DNA of 64,000 bases from Pseudomonas sp. GGS8 (GCF_024168645.1 NZ_JALJWF010000001.1:983001-1047000), one strand, 5' to 3'; counted from the first letter of the stretch, positions 1-14,959 are shown. Notes: a model not told the origin generated them from the sequence alone. Program-made: numbers and translations.

Positions 1-369
1 CTCTTCTACACCGCGCAGAAGGCCCTGAAAGTTGCGTCGACCTTCAAAAGGCGAGCGCAGCTTGATCTTCACTTGTTCACCGGCAAATTTTGCAAACTGC
101 TCAAGAGTGAACAGTGGGCGTTCCATGCCAGGCGAGGAAACTTCAAGGGTGTATTCAACGGAGATTGGATCTTCAACATCCAGCACACCGCTGATCTGGC
201 GACTGACGATGGCGCAATCGTCCACCAGCACGCCGCCTTCTTTATCGATATAAACGCGCAACATTGAGTGGCGACCTTGAGCCGAAAACTCAATACCCCA
301 GCATTCATAGCCTAGGGCCACGACCACCGGGGCCAGCAAGGCCTGCAACTCTTCTAGCTTGCTCGACAC
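1..369 (-). CDS. rimP: Ribosome maturation factor RimP (partial, C-terminus outside window)
   Basis: First 123 codons of RimP, which helps assemble the 30S subunit; the C-terminal end lies left of the window. The translation opens [12 protein letters not shown] and contains [20 protein letters not shown], typical of Pseudomonas RimP. I chose the GTG at 369 because a G-rich Shine-Dalgarno run lies just upstream and the protein matches the family start. It sits downstream of the initiator tRNA on the same strand, as in the conserved tRNA-fMet–rimP–nusA–infB operon; nusA would be expected beyond base 1. Confidence 0.93.
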   Translation of the reverse strand, partial: MSSKLEELQALLAPVVVALGYECWGIEFSAQGRHSMLRVYIDKEGGVLVDDCAIVSRQISGVLDVEDPISVEYTLEVSSPGMERPLFTLEQFAKFAGEQVKIKLRSPFEGRRNFQGLLRGVEE

Positions 370-408
370 CTGAACCCCCTCGTGCATGTATGTGCATGCT
401 ATGCAAAA

Positions 409-432
409 TAAAAAAATGGGCGAAACGCCCAT
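409..432 (-). terminator. Rho-independent terminator between tRNA-fMet and rimP
   Basis: On the minus strand a 7-bp stem ATGGGCG/CGCCCAT with a 3-base loop is followed by a run of T. It lies 40 bases before the rimP start, so it would stop or attenuate readthrough from the tRNA genes into rimP–nusA. Confidence 0.75.
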
Positions 433-438
433 CCTTGA

Positions 439-460
439 AACGCCGCCGAATAGCGGCGTT
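439..460. other. 8-bp hairpin in the rimP leader
   Basis: AACGCCGC and GCGGCGTT pair perfectly around a 6-base loop. There is no T-run. It is the middle of three hairpins between tRNA-fMet and rimP and may be part of an attenuation leader (inference). Confidence 0.5.
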
Positions 461-476
461 GAAAGTGTCCAGCTAA

Positions 477-501
477 CAAAAAGCCCCTGAAAAGGGGCTC
501 C
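477..501 (-). terminator. Terminator downstream of tRNA-fMet
   Basis: Minus-strand stem AGCCCC/GGGGCT followed by TTTTT, starting a few bases after the tRNA 3' end. Confidence 0.75.
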
Positions 502-507
502 TTAAAC

Positions 508-584
<77 letters not shown>

Positions 585-647
585 ACAAAGCTGGGGCGGA
601 AGTATACGACCGATCCCTGACAGGGTCAATGTAACCTTCCACCTACA

Positions 648-672
648 AGAAAGCCCGCAACAGCGGGCTCTC
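648..672 (-). terminator. Hairpin terminator downstream of tRNA-Leu
   Basis: Minus-strand stem AGCCCGC/GCGGGCT followed by TTCTT, located between the two tRNA genes. It could reduce readthrough or help 3' processing. Confidence 0.6.
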
Positions 673-680
673 CTGATAAT

Positions 681-766
681 TGGTACCGAGAAGGGGACTC
701 GAACCCCTACACCCTATGGGCACAACCACCTCAAGGTTGCGTGTCTACCAATTCCACCACCTCGGC
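681..766 (-). tRNA. tRNA-Leu (GAG)
   Basis: 86-nt class II tRNA with a long variable arm, encoded CCA and anticodon GAG (complement of bases 730–732). It begins GCCGAGGTGGTGGAATTGG, the usual leucine tRNA 5' end. It sits 22 bases after the secG stop, so it is probably co-transcribed with secG. Confidence 0.96.
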
Positions 767-788
767 AATACTACGTTTGAAACTCTTC

Positions 789-1172
789 TTACTTCTGCTC
801 TTGAGCTGGAGGCACGTCAGTCGCTGGAGTAGCCGACTTTTGCTCTTGAAGCACCGGGACATCATCAGAAGCCGGTTGTTGCTTTGGAACTTCCAACACT
901 GCCGGGTTTGGCAAACCTACTTGAGTCAGCTGGTGAGCCTTCTCTTTAGCAAAGTAACCTAACCCCAAGCTGGTTATGAAGAAACCGGCGGCAAGTATAG
1001 CAGTAAACTTACTAAGAAAGGTAGAGGAACCTTGGCTTCCGAACACAGTATTTGAAGCACCTGCTCCGAAAGATGCGCCAGCGTCCGCACCCTTACCCTG
1101 CTGCAGCAATACCAGAGCAACTACGCCCAATGCACCCAGCAGATGAAAAACGACTACGACTGTTTCCAGCAT
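789..1172 (-). CDS. secG: Preprotein translocase subunit SecG
   Basis: 127-residue SecG, an inner-membrane partner of SecYE. Two transmembrane helices are visible: residues about 2–22 ([20 protein letters not shown]) and about 52–72. Between them is the family loop with [17 protein letters not shown]. The C-terminal tail is rich in Pro, Gln and Ala, as usual in Pseudomonas. I chose MLETVVVVF at 1172 as the family start; an upstream extension in frame runs back into tpiA. It lies 4 bases after tpiA and before tRNA-Leu. Confidence 0.95.
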   Translation of the reverse strand: MLETVVVVFHLLGALGVVALVLLQQGKGADAGASFGAGASNTVFGSQGSSTFLSKFTAILAAGFFITSLGLGYFAKEKAHQLTQVGLPNPAVLEVPKQQPASDDVPVLQEQKSATPATDVPPAQEQK

Positions 1173-1176
1173 TTTT

Positions 1177-1932
1177 TCAGTTTCCCGCGGCGCGACAAAT
1201 CGCACCGAACTCATCTGCATTCAGGGAAGCCCCACCAATGAGCCCCCCATCGATATCCGGCATGCCGAACAGTTCGACCGCATTGGCCGCCTTCACGCTG
1301 CCGCCGTATAGAAGCCGCACACCTTGTGCGATTTCAGAATTCTCTGCCGCCAACTGGGCGCGAATGGCTGCGTGCACATCCTGCGCTTGTTGCGGCGAAG
1401 CAGTCAGCCCGGTACCAATGGCCCAGACCGGCTCATAAGCGATTACTGCGCTTGCAAAAGCACCAACACCCAGCTCCTCGATGATGCTGCCCAGCTGACG
1501 CCCGACAACCTCAAGAGTTTTTCCGGCTTCGCGCTGCTCGAGGGTCTCCCCTACACACAACACCGGGATCAAGCCACATGCCTGTGCTGCCGCAAATTTG
1601 CGATTCAGTGTCCCGTCGAGTTCGCCCATTATCTGGCGGCGCTCGGAGTGCCCGACAAGCACTAGGGAACAACCTGCATCCACTAACTGACTCGGCGAAA
1701 TCTCACCCGTCAACGCACCCTGCCCGGATTCAATCGCAGAGTTCTGCGCACCGACCGAAATCGACGCGCCTTGCAAACCATCAATCACTTGATTGATATA
1801 CAAGCAAGGCGGGAACACCGCGACATCAACACCGCTCGGCAAGGCCAGATGACGAAGGCCATCGATCAGCTCAGCGACGCTGGCGCGGGTACCGTGCATC
1901 TTCCAGTTACCAGCTACCATAGGGCGACGCAT
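1177..1932 (-). CDS. tpiA: Triose-phosphate isomerase
   Basis: 251-residue TIM barrel that interconverts glyceraldehyde 3-phosphate and dihydroxyacetone phosphate. The catalytic residues are all present: Lys11 in GNWKMHG, His95 in VLVGHSERR and Glu167 in [11 protein letters not shown]. The phosphate-binding YGGSV motif is near residue 210. It lies between glmM and secG on the same strand, with 66 bases to glmM and 4 to secG, and is probably part of one long transcript. Confidence 0.98.
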   Translation of the reverse strand: MRRPMVAGNWKMHGTRASVAELIDGLRHLALPSGVDVAVFPPCLYINQVIDGLQGASISVGAQNSAIESGQGALTGEISPSQLVDAGCSLVLVGHSERRQIMGELDGTLNRKFAAAQACGLIPVLCVGETLEQREAGKTLEVVGRQLGSIIEELGVGAFASAVIAYEPVWAIGTGLTASPQQAQDVHAAIRAQLAAENSEIAQGVRLLYGGSVKAANAVELFGMPDIDGGLIGGASLNADEFGAICRAAGN

Positions 1933-1998
1933 GCTGTACCTCGTCGGTCAAAGTGGGCGCAGATGTTACCCAACACAATCATGGCTGGCAAGCCGAAA

Positions 1999-3336
1999 TC
2001 AGGCAGAAACTTCAGTTACCAGTTTCGCCAGCTCTTCGGCGTAATCGCGAACCTGTATTTCATCCTCGCCTTCGACCATGACGCGCACCAATGGCTCTGT
2101 CCCGGACTTGCGCAACAACACGCGCCCACGGCCCGCCATCGCCTGAGTGACACGATCACTGGCCTCCTTGACAGTCGGGTGCTCGAGCGGACTCACGCCA
2201 CCGCCAAACCGCACGTTGATCAACACCTGAGGGCACTTGCGCAACGCCTGACGCGACTGAGCCAGGCCTTCCGAGCGCCTCTTCAACGCCATCAATACCT
2301 GCAATGCAGCAATGATCGCATCACCGGTAGTGGTGTGGCTGAAGCAGACAATGTGCCCCGAGTTTTCACCACCCACCAGCCAATCGCGCTCCAGCAACTC
2401 GGAGATGACGTAACGATCACCAACGTTGGCCCGCACAAAAGGAATCGCCAGATCCGCCAGGGCCAACTCCAGCCCCAGGTTACTCATCAGTGTACCGACC
2501 ACACCGCCCTGCAACTTGCCACGCTCTTGCAGGTCGCGAGCGATGATGAATAGCAACTCATCACCATCGACGACAGCGCCGGTGTGATCAACCATCTGCA
2601 CGCGGTCACCATCACCATCGAAGGCAATACCCAAATCGGCGTGTTCGGCCAGCACGGCAGCCTGCAGCGGCGCCATATGGGTCGAACCGCAATTGTCATT
2701 GATGTTCAGGCCGTTAGGATGGGCAGAAAGCACAACGACATCAGCCCCCAACTCACGAAACACGCTAGGCGCCACTTTATAAGTCGCACCATGGGCACAG
2801 TCGAGCACGATCTTCAGTCCGGCAAAACTGGTACCGGCCGGAACGCTGCTCTTGCAGAATTCAATATAACGGCCCGAGGCATCGTTAATTCGCGACACCT
2901 TGCCGATCTTGCTCGACTCAACCACCGTCATCGGGGTATCGAGCAGCTCTTCGATCATCAGCTCGACTTCATCCGGGAGCTTTGTGCCCTTACCAGAGAA
3001 AAACTTGATGCCGTTGTCGTCATGAGGATTATGCGAAGCGCTGATCACGATGCCAGCTTCGGCATGAAAGGTGCGCGTCAGATAGGCGATAGCCGGCGTC
3101 GGCATTGGCCCCAACAGCATCACATCCGCACCTGCCGAGGTCAGCCCGGCCTCAAGCGCCGATTCGAACATGTAACCGGAGATCCGGGTGTCCTTGCCCA
3201 CGAGCACCTTGCAGGCACCCATGCTGCGAAATGCCATGCCTGCCGCCCAGCCCAGCTTGAGCATGAAATCAGGAGTGATAGGGTATTGACCGACCCGACC
3301 ACGAATGCCGTCGGTGCCAAAGTATTTCTTACTCAT
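1999..3336 (-). CDS. glmM: Phosphoglucosamine mutase
   Basis: 445 residues, the normal family length. It converts glucosamine 6-phosphate to glucosamine 1-phosphate for peptidoglycan and LPS precursors. The phosphoserine site is Ser101 in [12 protein letters not shown], the metal site is DGDGDR (240–245), and the C-terminal phosphate-binding loop reads [12 protein letters not shown]. It follows folP by 16 bases; folP–glmM is a widely conserved pair. Confidence 0.98.
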   Translation of the reverse strand: MSKKYFGTDGIRGRVGQYPITPDFMLKLGWAAGMAFRSMGACKVLVGKDTRISGYMFESALEAGLTSAGADVMLLGPMPTPAIAYLTRTFHAEAGIVISASHNPHDDNGIKFFSGKGTKLPDEVELMIEELLDTPMTVVESSKIGKVSRINDASGRYIEFCKSSVPAGTSFAGLKIVLDCAHGATYKVAPSVFRELGADVVVLSAHPNGLNINDNCGSTHMAPLQAAVLAEHADLGIAFDGDGDRVQMVDHTGAVVDGDELLFIIARDLQERGKLQGGVVGTLMSNLGLELALADLAIPFVRANVGDRYVISELLERDWLVGGENSGHIVCFSHTTTGDAIIAALQVLMALKRRSEGLAQSRQALRKCPQVLINVRFGGGVSPLEHPTVKEASDRVTQAMAGRGRVLLRKSGTEPLVRVMVEGEDEIQVRDYAEELAKLVTEVSA

Positions 3337-3352
3337 AAGTACTCCATCATTC

Positions 3353-4204
3353 TTATTCGGCTGATTCTACGGCGGCAATCATCCGCAACACATCGACTGT
3401 TTCCGCCACATCATGGACGCGCAATATACGCGCACCTTTGACCGAAGCCAGCGCCGCAAGTGCCAGACCGCCATGCAGGCGCTCTCCCACCGGACGATTC
3501 AACGCCTGCCCGATCATGCTCTTTCGCGAAACCCCGACCAACAGGGGCCGACCCAAGGCATGCAGGGCTTCCATATGCTTGAACAAGCTTAGATTGTGCT
3601 GCAAGGTTTTCGCGAAGCCGAAGCCCGGATCAAGAATGATCCGCTCAGCAGGGATACCCACCGACGCGCATTGGACCATGCGCTCGGCAAGAAACTCGCC
3701 AACCTCTTTCGTAACATCCTGGTACTGCGGGTTGTCCTGCATGTCGCCCGGCTCGCCAAGCATATGCATCAGGCACACCGGCAAACCGGTGGCCGCCGCC
3801 GCATCCAGAGCACCGTCTCGACGCAACGAGCGCACGTCATTGATCAACCCCGCCCCCAGCCTTGCGGTTTCACGCATGACGGCAGGCGTGGAGGTATCGA
3901 CCGAAATAATCACATCCAATTCACGGCTGATACGCTCGACGATAGGCGCTACGCGCTCAAGCTCTTCCAGCGGTGAAACAGCCCTGGCACCCGGTCTGGT
4001 CGACTCGCCACCGACGTCGATCAGCGTCGCGCCGGCCGCCACCATCGCCTCGGCATGGCGCAAGGCCGCGTCCAGCTGACTGTATCGGCCGCCATCGGAA
4101 AAGGAATCGGGAGTGACATTGAGAATGCCCATGACATGCGTCTGGGCCAAATCAAGAACCCGGTTGCCACAAGGCAACCGGGTCGAGGACTGAACAGAAG
4201 TCAT
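3353..4204 (-). CDS. folP: Dihydropteroate synthase
   Basis: 283-residue TIM-barrel enzyme joining p-aminobenzoate to dihydropterin pyrophosphate in folate synthesis; the sulfonamide target. The motif [14 protein letters not shown] lies near residue 27, [11 protein letters not shown] near 63, and DPGFGFAKT near 193. It starts 8 bases after the ftsH stop, so ftsH–folP–glmM form an operon. Confidence 0.97.
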   Translation of the reverse strand: MTSVQSSTRLPCGNRVLDLAQTHVMGILNVTPDSFSDGGRYSQLDAALRHAEAMVAAGATLIDVGGESTRPGARAVSPLEELERVAPIVERISRELDVIISVDTSTPAVMRETARLGAGLINDVRSLRRDGALDAAAATGLPVCLMHMLGEPGDMQDNPQYQDVTKEVGEFLAERMVQCASVGIPAERIILDPGFGFAKTLQHNLSLFKHMEALHALGRPLLVGVSRKSMIGQALNRPVGERLHGGLALAALASVKGARILRVHDVAETVDVLRMIAAVESAE

Positions 4205-4212
4205 TTCAAACC

Positions 4213-6132
4213 TTAAACGTCAGCAGCCGGGCCGCCGATAGGTGTTTCCGGACGTCCATCCTGCACCACTGGAGGCGTGCCAGAAGTATCGTTGCCGCCA
4301 GACCAGTCGCGAGGTTCGCGAGGCGTACGACCCGCCATGATGTCATCGATCTGATCGGCATCGATCGTCTCGTACTTCATCAGGGCATCCGCCATTGCAT
4401 CAAGCTTGTCACGGTTATCCGTGAGGATCTGCTTGGCCGTGCCGTAGCACTGATCAATGATGCTGCGCACTTCAGAGTCGATCAGCTTGGCCGTTTCGCC
4501 AGAGAAGCTGGCATGCTGACCACCGCCGCCACGACCGAGGAACACTTCGCCCTCTTCTTCGGCGTACATCAATGGACCGAGCTTTTCCGACAACCCCCAC
4601 TTGGTCACCATGTTTCGCGCAATCTGGCTGGCACGCATGATGTCGTTGGACGCACCGGTGGTGACGCCATCGAAGCCCAGGGTCATCTCTTCAGCGATAC
4701 GACCGCCATACAGCGAGCAGATCTGGCTGATCAGCGCACGCTTGGACAGGCTGTAGCGATCTTCTTCCGGCAGGAACATGGTTACACCAAGTGCGCGACC
4801 GCGCGGAATGATCGACACCTTGTAGACCGGATCATGCTCAGGCACGACGCGACCAACAATGGCGTGGCCGGCTTCGTGATAAGCAGTGTTCTGCTTCTCT
4901 TTCTCGGACATGACCATGGATTTGCGCTCGGCACCCATCATGATCTTGTCTTTGGCCAGCTCGAACTCTTTCATTTCGACGATACGCTTGCCGGCACGAG
5001 CTGCGAACAACGAAGCTTCGTTCACCAGGTTAGCCAAGTCAGCACCGGAGAAACCAGGAGTACCACGAGCGATTACAGCCGGAGCGACGTCGTCACCCAT
5101 CGGCACTTTGCGCATGTGGACTTTGAGAATCTGCTCGCGACCACGGATGTCCGGCAGGCCAACCACAACCTGACGGTCGAAGCGGCCCGGACGCAGCAAC
5201 GCAGGGTCCAGCACGTCCGGACGGTTGGTCGCGGCGATGACGATGATGCCGTCATTCATTTCGAAGCCGTCCATCTCAACCAGCAACTGGTTGAGGGTCT
5301 GCTCGCGCTCATCGTGACCGCCACCCATGCCGGCACCACGGTGGCGACCGACGGCGTCGATTTCATCGATGAAGATGATGCATGGCGCGTGCTTCTTCGC
5401 CTGCTCGAACATGTCACGAACACGGCTGGCACCGACACCCACAAACATTTCGACAAAATCGGAACCAGAAATAGTGAAGAACGGTACTTTTGCTTCGCCT
5501 GCAATCGCTTTGGCGAGCAACGTTTTACCGGTCCCCGGAGGACCCACCATCAGCACGCCGCGAGGAATGCGACCACCCAGACGCTGAAACTTGCCCGGAT
5601 CACGCAAGAACTCGACCAGCTCACCGACTTCTTCCTTGGCTTCGTCACAACCGGCAACGTCACCCAAGGTGGTTTTCACCTGATCTTCGGAGAGCAGGCG
5701 CGCCTTGCTCTTGCCGAAGCTCATCGGCCCACCCTTGCCACCGGCGCCGCCCTGCATCTGCCGCATGAAAAACATGAACACGGCGATGATCACCAGGATC
5801 GGGAAGCTTGCGACCAGCAGCTGAGTCCAGATGCTTTGCTGTTCAGGCTGCTTGCCTTCGACTACGACATGATTGTCCACGAGGTCGCCGATCAGACCGT
5901 TGTCCTGGATTGCCGGACGAATGGTCTTGAAGCTGTCGCCATCGTTGCGTTTGCCGGTAATCACGTAGCCATCAACCGCTACGCGCTCGACCTTGCCATC
6001 CTTGACCTGCTGGATGAAGTCGGAATAGTTGAGGGTCTGCGGCTCGTTAGGGCTGGAGAAGTTGTTCATCACTGTCACCAGGACAGCCGCGATGATCAAC
6101 CACAGGATCAGATTCTTTGCCATATCGTTCAA
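4213..6132 (-). CDS. ftsH: ATP-dependent zinc metalloprotease FtsH
   Basis: 639-residue membrane-anchored AAA protease that degrades misfolded membrane proteins and short-lived regulators. Two membrane helices (about 6–23 and 103–123) bracket a periplasmic domain. The Walker A GPPGTGKT is at 197–204, the Walker B is IIFIDEIDA, the SRH includes RPGRFDR, and the zinc motif HEAGH is at 419–423. The start is TTG at 6132, 7 bases after GAGGG; the internal ATG at 6123 (MAKN) is 16 bases from it and less well placed. Confidence 0.97.
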   Translation of the reverse strand: MNDMAKNLILWLIIAAVLVTVMNNFSSPNEPQTLNYSDFIQQVKDGKVERVAVDGYVITGKRNDGDSFKTIRPAIQDNGLIGDLVDNHVVVEGKQPEQQSIWTQLLVASFPILVIIAVFMFFMRQMQGGAGGKGGPMSFGKSKARLLSEDQVKTTLGDVAGCDEAKEEVGELVEFLRDPGKFQRLGGRIPRGVLMVGPPGTGKTLLAKAIAGEAKVPFFTISGSDFVEMFVGVGASRVRDMFEQAKKHAPCIIFIDEIDAVGRHRGAGMGGGHDEREQTLNQLLVEMDGFEMNDGIIVIAATNRPDVLDPALLRPGRFDRQVVVGLPDIRGREQILKVHMRKVPMGDDVAPAVIARGTPGFSGADLANLVNEASLFAARAGKRIVEMKEFELAKDKIMMGAERKSMVMSEKEKQNTAYHEAGHAIVGRVVPEHDPVYKVSIIPRGRALGVTMFLPEEDRYSLSKRALISQICSLYGGRIAEEMTLGFDGVTTGASNDIMRASQIARNMVTKWGLSEKLGPLMYAEEEGEVFLGRGGGGQHASFSGETAKLIDSEVRSIIDQCYGTAKQILTDNRDKLDAMADALMKYETIDADQIDDIMAGRTPREPRDWSGGNDTSGTPPVVQDGRPETPIGGPAADV

Positions 6133-6325
6133 TTAACTACCCTCTGAAGCAAGCTCCGCTAATGGCGCGCGCTTCGCATGATATTCACCGGCCTAACTTA
6201 CTACATTACCTACGGCTCTGGCAGGCGCCGTCTGTAACCCTTTGTGAAACACTTTCTACACAATATTCGTTTATGCACGCGGGGCGAAATACGAAAAACC
6301 TATCACCCCGCAAAAAAACCTCGTT

Positions 6326-6955
6326 TTACTCACTACGGCCGCGGTAGCCCCAAGCCAGCATGTATTGCTCGCGGGAACTGCCACGGGAAGAGTCCGGCTT
6401 GATCATCTGGACCTTGTCGAATTTCTGACGAGCGTCCTTCACGTAAGCATCAAACCCTTCGCCCTGAAACACCTTGATCACGAAATTACCACCCGGCTTG
6501 AGTATCCGAGCCGCCAGATCAAGAGCCAGCTCACATAGAAACATGGCTTTTGGCATGTCCACCTCAGGCGTACCACTCATATTGGGGGCCATATCGGAAA
6601 TCACAAGGTCCACCTGCGAATTACCCACGGCTTCAAGGATCTGAGCGAGCACTTCGTCCTGGGTGAAGTCACCCTGGATGAAAGTCACGTCCGGAATGCT
6701 GTCCATTTCCAGGATGTCCGAGGCGATCAGACGCCCCTGACCACCGATCAGCCGACTAGTGACCTGCGACCAGCCGCCGGGCGCCGCACCCAGGTCGACA
6801 ACGCTCATACCCGGACGGATCAGCTTGTATTTCTCCTGGACCTCCAGAAGCTTGTAACTCGCACGCGAGCGGTAACCATCCTTCTGCGCCTGCTTCACAT
6901 AGGGATCATTGACATGTCTTTGCAGCCACTTAAGGCTTGTCTTGGAACGGGCCAC
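6326..6955 (-). CDS. rlmE: 23S rRNA 2'-O-methyltransferase RlmE (FtsJ/RrmJ)
   Basis: 209 residues. It methylates the 2'-O of U2552 in 23S rRNA on the 50S subunit. The SAM-binding motif is [11 protein letters not shown] (54–64) and the K–D–K–E catalytic set appears as Lys35, Asp121, Lys161 and Glu196. It is followed by ftsH after a 193-base gap, the rlmE–ftsH order also found in E. coli, and is divergent from yhbY. Confidence 0.97.
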   Translation of the reverse strand: MARSKTSLKWLQRHVNDPYVKQAQKDGYRSRASYKLLEVQEKYKLIRPGMSVVDLGAAPGGWSQVTSRLIGGQGRLIASDILEMDSIPDVTFIQGDFTQDEVLAQILEAVGNSQVDLVISDMAPNMSGTPEVDMPKAMFLCELALDLAARILKPGGNFVIKVFQGEGFDAYVKDARQKFDKVQMIKPDSSRGSSREQYMLAWGYRGRSE

Positions 6956-7060
6956 GGGCCACCTCGAAAATAAAACGGGTCGTGATTAACTGGGCGGTCC
7001 CGGACTCGCTCGGGTAAACTGGCCGCCGCTTTTTACAAGATCAGACGCAGGGGTCAGATT

Positions 7061-7369
7061 ATGCCGCTCACTCAAGAGCAGAAGAAACAGTACAAATCCA
7101 TTGGCCACCATCTGAAACCAGTTTTGATTGTGGCTGACAACGGTTTGACTGAAGGTGTGTTAGCCGAACTTGAACGCGCTTTGGCGGATCACGAGCTGAT
7201 CAAAATCAAGCTCAACATCCTCGATCGCGAATCGCGCCTGGCGAGCATTGCAGAACTGTGCAAGGTCGGCAAAGCGGATCTGGTTCAGGTCATCGGCAAG
7301 ATGGCACTGATTTACCGCAAGAACTTCAGCGTCAACAAGCAGCTGTCGAACGTCCATCGCTTCAAGTGA
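7061..7369 (+). CDS. yhbY: YhbY-family RNA-binding (CRM domain) protein
   Basis: 102-residue single CRM-domain protein of the pre-50S associated YhbY family. It shows the start MPLTQEQKKQYKSIGHHLKP, the conserved GLTEGVLAELERAL segment, and a basic C-terminus. It is divergently transcribed from rlmE with 105 bases between; this pairing with an rRNA methyltransferase suits a role in large-subunit assembly. Confidence 0.95.
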   Translation: MPLTQEQKKQYKSIGHHLKPVLIVADNGLTEGVLAELERALADHELIKIKLNILDRESRLASIAELCKVGKADLVQVIGKMALIYRKNFSVNKQLSNVHRFK

Positions 7370-7378
7370 TGGCAAGGG

Positions 7379-7783
7379 TCAAGGGTGTGCTTCGCGCACC
7401 CTGACACTCCACCCAGGCACCGGCTGCATCACCAGCACCAGCCCGGAAAAGCCCAGGACAAGATAGCTGAACAACTGCAAATGCAGCGCCTGCGGCCAAC
7501 CGAAGCGTACTGCGAAATACATCGCGCACCCATACAGCGCTATCAGCAGCAGTTGCCCGCGAATATCCCGCCATAGACTGGCAAGGCCCTCGGCCTGTAC
7601 CAGCACCAAAGCCTGAAAAATCACACTCGCCGTGGCGAATCCCACCATCAGCGTATTCAGCGCGCCTGCAATTTCGTCGATCAGCAGCGGCGCCAGGCCG
7701 ATTTGCCCCAGCACCGGCAGCAGACCGATGTGCAACAACCACAAGCCGCCAACCCAGAGCATCTGGGTCAGCTGCCAAAGCAT
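7379..7783 (-). CDS. DUF4149-like integral membrane protein
   Basis: 134 residues with about four hydrophobic segments (LTQMLWVGGLWLLHIGLLPV, TLMVGFATASVIFQALVLV, LLLIALYGCAMYFAVRF, LFSYLVLGFSGLVLVM). It resembles small DUF4149 membrane proteins found after greA in pseudomonads; the function is unknown. I chose ATG at 7783 (MLWQLTQML); the longer reading adds a basic stretch that overlaps greA. It follows greA by 28 bases and is likely co-transcribed. Confidence 0.75.
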   Translation of the reverse strand: MLWQLTQMLWVGGLWLLHIGLLPVLGQIGLAPLLIDEIAGALNTLMVGFATASVIFQALVLVQAEGLASLWRDIRGQLLLIALYGCAMYFAVRFGWPQALHLQLFSYLVLGFSGLVLVMQPVPGWSVRVREAHP

Positions 7784-7811
7784 GGCGCCCGCACGCAGCG
7801 GGCGCCTTCTT

Positions 7812-8284
7812 TCAGATGTGGCGAACTTCGACAATCTCATACTCGATAACGCCACCCGGCGTTTTGACCGCCACCACATCACCCTCTTCCTTGGCAATCA
7901 GGGCGCGAGCGATTGGCGAACCGACGGAGATCTTGCCGAGCTTGATGTCTGCTTCATCCTCACCAACGATCTGGTAAGTCACGCTTTCATCAGTCTCGAC
8001 GTTGGCGATTTCGACGGTGGTGCCGAAAATCACCTTGCCGGTGTGCTCGATGGTCGTTACGTCGATAACCACAGCGTTTTGCATGCGGCCTTCAATGTCA
8101 CGAATCCGCGCCTCGACCATCCCCTGCTGCTCGCGAGCAGCGTGGTATTCGGCGTTTTCCTTCAAGTCACCCAACTCGCGGGCCGTACCGATGTCCTGAC
8201 TGAGTTTCGGACGAACGACCTTGGTCAGATGAGCGTGTTCTTCTTCCAGGGCTTTAGCGCCCTTGACGGTCATTGGGTATTTGA

Positions 8285-8288
<4 letters not shown>
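7812..8288 (-). CDS. greA: Transcription elongation factor GreA
   Basis: 158 residues. It rescues backtracked RNA polymerase by stimulating transcript cleavage. The N-terminal coiled coil (about 1–75) carries acidic tip residues in the [17 protein letters not shown] segment; the C-terminal FKBP-like domain ends [15 protein letters not shown]. The start ATG overlaps the carB stop (ATGA), so it is translationally coupled to carB. Confidence 0.97.
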
Positions 8289-11506
<3,218 letters not shown>

Positions 11507-11622
11507 GGGTTGTCACTCAAATCCGCAGGTCAGTCGGCAAGCCGTCTTGTTCAATCTCTGAAGCCTTGAGGGGGTCGCCGGTGCGGGACCGCCCTCAGGC
11601 TTCGCTACATCAGGGCGAGCGA

Positions 11623-12759
11623 TTAGCGTCGCTTGGCCATTTCATTGATGAAGCGATCAAACAGTGGCGCTACGTCGTTCGGGCCAGGGCTGGCTTCAGG
11701 GTGACCCTGGAAGCTGAAGGCGCTCTTGTCGGTACGCTCGATGCCTTGCAGGGTGCCGTCGAACAGCGATTTGTGGATCGCCCGAACGTTGCCTGGCAGG
11801 GTCGCTTCGTCTACCGCAAAACCGTGGTTCTGGCTGGTGATCATCACCACACCGCTGTCCAGATCCTGGACCGGGTGGTTGGCGCCATGGTGACCGTGAC
11901 CCATTTTCAGGGTCTTGGCACCGGAGGCCAGAGCCAGCAGTTGGTGGCCAAGGCAGATGCCGAACACCGGAATCTCGGTTTCCAGCACGTCCTTGATCGC
12001 CTGGATCGCGTAGTCGCATGGCTCAGGGTCACCCGGGCCGTTGGACAGGAACACGCCGTCCGGCTTGAGAGCCAGAACTTCTGCAGCCGGGGTTTGTGCA
12101 GGCACCACGGTCACGCGGCAACCGCGCTCGACGAGCATGCGCAGGATGTTCAGCTTGACGCCGTAGTCGTAGGCCACCACGTGGTACGGCAGATCAGAAG
12201 CGTCGATGGTCGCGTGGCTGTCGGTTTTCAAGTCCCAGACAGTCGAGCGCCACTCGTACTTCTCTTTGGTGCTGACGACTTTTGCCAGGTCCATGCCTTT
12301 GAGGCCAGGGAAGCCCTGAGCGGCGGCGATGGCGGCTTCTTCGGAAATGTTGTCACCGGCCATGATGCAGCCGTTCTGCGCGCCTTTCTCACGCAGAATG
12401 CGTGTCAGGCGGCGGGTGTCGATACCGGCGATAGCCACAACGTTGTTGGCTTTCAGGTAGTCGGACAGAGACATCGTGTTGCGCCAGTTGCTCGCAACCA
12501 GTGGCAGGTCACGGATGACCAGGCCAGCGGACCAGACGCGATCGGACTCGGCGTCTTCCGGCGTGGTGCCGGTATTGCCGATGTGCGGGTAAGTCAGGGT
12601 AACGATCTGTTGGGCGTAGGAAGGATCGGTAAGGATTTCCTGATAGCCGGTCATTGCGGTGTTGAACACCACCTCACCAACGGTTTGACCGTCGGCTCCA
12701 ATGGCTTCGCCGCGAAAAATGCTGCCATCAGCAAGGGCGAGTATGGCTGGCTTAGTCAA
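11623..12759 (-). CDS. carA: Carbamoyl-phosphate synthase small subunit
   Basis: 378 residues. It is the class I glutamine amidotransferase subunit that delivers ammonia to CarB. The catalytic Cys lies in [10 protein letters not shown] (about 263–272) with His and Glu in the [10 protein letters not shown] segment. The start is TTG at 12759, supported by a strong GGGAGG Shine-Dalgarno 5 bases upstream and the sequence [15 protein letters not shown]. coli carA also uses UUG. A hairpin with a T-run lies in its leader. Confidence 0.97.
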   Translation of the reverse strand: MTKPAILALADGSIFRGEAIGADGQTVGEVVFNTAMTGYQEILTDPSYAQQIVTLTYPHIGNTGTTPEDAESDRVWSAGLVIRDLPLVASNWRNTMSLSDYLKANNVVAIAGIDTRRLTRILREKGAQNGCIMAGDNISEEAAIAAAQGFPGLKGMDLAKVVSTKEKYEWRSTVWDLKTDSHATIDASDLPYHVVAYDYGVKLNILRMLVERGCRVTVVPAQTPAAEVLALKPDGVFLSNGPGDPEPCDYAIQAIKDVLETEIPVFGICLGHQLLALASGAKTLKMGHGHHGANHPVQDLDSGVVMITSQNHGFAVDEATLPGNVRAIHKSLFDGTLQGIERTDKSAFSFQGHPEASPGPNDVAPLFDRFINEMAKRR

Positions 12760-12848
12760 GAAGACCTCCCGTAAATAAAGCCTGAAAGGGCGATCGCAGG
12801 TTGTAAAAAAGCGGAGTGACGTATGGACACGTCACCCCGCTTCTTCAT
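12756..12848 (-). CDS. Possible 30-residue leader ORF before carA
   Basis: An ORF of 30 codons begins ATG-AAG-AAG-CGG at 12848 ([14 protein letters not shown]...) and ends at a TGA that overlaps the carA TTG. Its first codons are inside the leader hairpin at 12809–12842, so translation could alter folding. Its own Shine-Dalgarno is weak. A leader-peptide role is an inference; it may be chance. Confidence 0.3.
   Translation of the reverse strand: MKKRGDVSIRHSAFLQPAIALSGFIYGRSS
12805..12842 (-). promoter_or_regulatory. Terminator-like hairpin (candidate attenuator) in the carA leader
   Basis: On the minus strand AAGCGG-GGTGACGT pairs with ACGTCAC-TCCGCTT with one mismatch, followed directly by TTTTTT. 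It lies 46–83 bases before carA and well after the separate dapB terminator, so it belongs to the carA transcript. Attenuation of carAB by pyrimidine or arginine supply is a reasonable inference. Confidence 0.6.
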
Positions 12849-12969
12849 CGAATTATTCTGCGCGCTTTTAGTGGACACACTAAAGCTGTAGCTTACAGAA
12901 AAAGGCACTTTTGGTCTACCGCCAATGAGCTCTAAAGGCCGGAGAATGCGACAGGACGTCGCTTGGCGG

Positions 12970-13009
12970 TTTAAAACCGGGCTCAAAGGCTATGTTTGAA
13001 CCCGGTTTC
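12970..13009 (-). terminator. dapB terminator
   Basis: Starting 10 bases after the dapB stop, the minus strand shows AAACCGGG..CAAA pairing with TTTG..CCCGGTTT, ending in TTTT. Confidence 0.75.
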
Positions 13010-13018
13010 GGCTGCATC

Positions 13019-13834
<816 letters not shown>

Positions 13835-14959
13835 TTACAAATCGCCGAAGAAGCGCTTCACGCCTTCGAACCAACCGGTGGTTTTCGGGGAATGGCTGTT
13901 GTCGTCCGCCAGGGAGCTGCGGAACTCTTCCAGCAATTCGCGCTGACGACGACCCAGATTGACCGGGGTTTCGACCGCTACGCGGCACATCAGATCACCC
14001 GCACCGCCACCGCGAACCGGCGCTACGCCCTTACCGCGAACACGGAACTGCTTACCGGTCTGAGTCCCTTCAGGGATCTTCAACTTGACACGACCATCAA
14101 GGGTCGGAATCTCCAGCTCGCCGCCCAGCGCCGCGTCGACGAAGCTGATCGGCACTTCGCAGAACAGATGTTTGCCATCACGCTGGAAGATCGCGTGCTC
14201 ACGCACATTGATCACCACGTACAGGTCGCCGGTCGGGCCACCCTGCGCGCCGGCTTCGCCTTCGCCGGACAGACGAATACGGTCACCGGTATCGACACCG
14301 GCCGGCACTTTCACCGACAGGGTCTTGTACTCTTCGACACGACCTTCACCGTGGCAGGAGTCGCACGGATCGGAAATGATCTTGCCTTGGCCATGGCAGC
14401 GCGGGCAGGTCTGCTGCACCGAGAAGAAGCCTTGCTGCATGCGTACCTGACCGATACCGCCACACGTCGGGCAGGTGATCGGCGAGGAGCCTTTCTTGGC
14501 GCCCGAGCCGTCACACGGCTTGCAGTTGACCAGTGTCGGAACACGGATATTCACGGTTGTGCCGCGCACCGCTTCTTCCAGGTTCAACTCCAGCGTGTAA
14601 CGCAGGTCGCTGCCGCGCTGAGCGCCGCCACGGGAGCCGCCGCGACCGCCACCGAAGAAGTCACTGAAGACATCGCCAAAGATATCGGAGAAGTTCTGGC
14701 CGCCAAACCCGGCACCGCCGCCACCCATGCTCGGGTCGACACCGGCATGACCGTATTGGTCATAGGCCGCGCGCTTGCTGGAATCGGACAGCACTTCGTA
14801 GGCCTCATTGGCCTCCTTGAACATATCTTCCGATGCTTTGTCATCGGGATTACGGTCCGGGTGATGCTTCATCGCCAGGCGGCGGTAGGCCTTTTTCAGG
14901 TCTGCTTCGCTTGAGCCACGCTCAACACCCAATACTTCGTAATAGTCACGCTTTGCCAT
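13835..14959 (-). CDS. dnaJ: Chaperone DnaJ
   Basis: 374 residues. It is the Hsp40 co-chaperone stimulating the DnaK ATPase. The J-domain (1–70) has HPD within [11 protein letters not shown], followed by a Gly/Phe-rich linker. Four CxxCxGxG zinc repeats follow ([32 protein letters not shown]), then the C-terminal substrate domains. The ATG at 14959 ([11 protein letters not shown]) is the family start; the GTG 12 bases upstream has no good ribosome site. Confidence 0.98.
   Translation of the reverse strand: MAKRDYYEVLGVERGSSEADLKKAYRRLAMKHHPDRNPDDKASEDMFKEANEAYEVLSDSSKRAAYDQYGHAGVDPSMGGGGAGFGGQNFSDIFGDVFSDFFGGGRGGSRGGAQRGSDLRYTLELNLEEAVRGTTVNIRVPTLVNCKPCDGSGAKKGSSPITCPTCGGIGQVRMQQGFFSVQQTCPRCHGQGKIISDPCDSCHGEGRVEEYKTLSVKVPAGVDTGDRIRLSGEGEAGAQGGPTGDLYVVINVREHAIFQRDGKHLFCEVPISFVDAALGGELEIPTLDGRVKLKIPEGTQTGKQFRVRGKGVAPVRGGGAGDLMCRVAVETPVNLGRRQRELLEEFRSSLADDNSHSPKTTGWFEGVKRFFGDL

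Noticed and set aside
4513..6147. Long plus-strand frame opposite ftsH
   Set aside because: Antisense shadow of a clearly identified gene.
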